Assembly: GCF_047511655.1 (NCBI RefSeq)
Contig: NC_133400.1
Coordinates: forward strand, 4,439,001-4,503,000
Origin: Castor canadensis
Taxonomy: Eukaryota; Chordata; Mammalia; Rodentia; Castoridae
Length of the DNA stretch: 64,000 nucleotides
Direction of reading: 5' to 3'
The first letter of the stretch is position 1. Every line of letters begins with the position of its first letter. The notes under the pieces are model-generated. The model did no database searches. It had not been told where the DNA came from and saw only the letters and a list, made by a program, of their open reading frames with translations. A program made the translations under genes and the position numbers. This document shows positions 63,187 to 64,000 of this stretch, piece by piece.

Positions 63187-64000
63187 ATTCTGGTTCTGGC
63201 ATATTCTTAGGATGGATGGGGTGCCCCTCTGGGTAGAATGGAAAGAGCAGCGAGGGAGGAAGGGAGGAAGGCAGGATCCACAGGGAGTGTGGCAGGGGAG
63301 TCCCCAGGTGAGGACTGTGTGACCGGCTGACTGCATTTTCCTATCACCTGGACAGTACAAATGTACAGTGCAAACCTCATAAACAAGTGGCTGCTTGGGG
63401 CATTTCAGCAATGTTGGTGCAGTGACTGACTGCTGGACGAGGCCCCAGGTTCCTTGGGTTGCAACAGCCCTTCTGGTTAGTTCTATAGGAAGCCCAATTT
63501 CATGGTGTTTATGCCTTTCACGTGGCTAGCAGTAAGGTGTTACAGTGGTGTTTCCCAAATTCCCTAACTATGCATGGGACATCTTGCAGAGCTAGTATTC
63601 CCTGGAACACACTTTGGGAACTGAGGTTAACAGTTTGTATTAGTACTGACAGTCACCCCTAAGCTACAGACTTGGGACTCTGTGAGTCAGGACAGTGGAA
63701 GTCATGGGACATCAGCACCTCTGCCTTTTGGATCTGGTCACCCAGGAAAACCACTCACAGCCAACTCCAGAGATGCTACTTTAATTGGAGTGGGGTATGG
63801 CTGGGGACTGGGACCTTAAAAACTCCAGGTAACTGAATTATGTAGGCAGGTAGGTGAGAACCACTGCTTAGACGAGGATCAGGAGCAGAAGGATGGGATG
63901 GTATTTCAATCTCATGCCACATTAATAAGGGCATAGCCTATAGATTTGGTACTGATACAAGGTACTTGGTTCTGAGCCCCACATCTTAACAGAAACTCCT
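63187..64000. other. Intergenic sequence to the right edge
   Basis: No exon of MLYCD or another gene is recognised, and no clear repeat. Confidence 0.55.

Noticed and set aside
48491-64000. Presence of MLYCD, the next gene in human order
   Set aside because: No malonyl-CoA decarboxylase segment was recognised in any frame. The human intergenic distance as I recall it also places it beyond the window.

Overview
This window is nuclear DNA from a placental mammal, most likely a rodent. It holds interrupted protein genes with GT-AG introns, a CpG island promoter, and old mammal-wide repeats (MIR-like, L1ME-like and MLT1-like). Many younger SINEs combine a 7SL/B1-like arm with an ID/tRNA-like arm ending in 'ccctgagttcaaaccccagt'-type sequence and a short A tail. 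That SINE type points to rodents, possibly the beaver/kangaroo-rat side (Castorimorpha). The species call is inference.

Three genes are recognised from their protein sequence, in the order known from human 16q23-q24 but read from the opposite strand. (1) Positions 340-9505, plus strand: the last six coding exons of SLC38A8, a SNAT-family amino acid transporter, giving 223 C-terminal residues; the 5' half lies off the left edge. (2) Positions 13828-38199, minus strand: all of NECAB2, a neuronal EF-hand calcium-binding protein, in 13 exons. The exons join in frame to 391 codons plus stop. (3) Positions 39818-44601, minus strand: the full OSGIN1 coding region, a FAD/NAD-binding growth inhibitor induced by oxidative stress. 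It has five coding exons (471 residues) and a probable noncoding first exon at about 48187-48380. SLC38A8 and NECAB2 are convergent (tail to tail). OSGIN1 and NECAB2 run head to tail with only about 1.3 kb between the OSGIN1 poly(A) signal and the NECAB2 start codon.

The NECAB2 promoter lies in a strong CpG island (about 37600-38860). It has a (CGG)9 tract just upstream of the ATG, and the upstream frame stays open. The OSGIN1 promoter region (about 48350-48490) has an NRF2/small-Maf-type site and, next to it, a CTCF-type core. From about 48490 to the right edge I find no convincing gene, only SINE, L1 and microsatellite sequence and unique non-coding DNA. The gene after OSGIN1 in human, MLYCD, does not appear to be reached.

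The genes are not an operon and have separate roles: neural/retinal amino acid transport, neuronal calcium signalling, and oxidative stress response. I found no new biological system. The points most worth a second look are regulatory: the NECAB2 poly-glycine upstream frame, the OSGIN1 uORF and antioxidant element, CTCF cores around OSGIN1, and an RFX/MEF2-like cluster in a NECAB2 intron.
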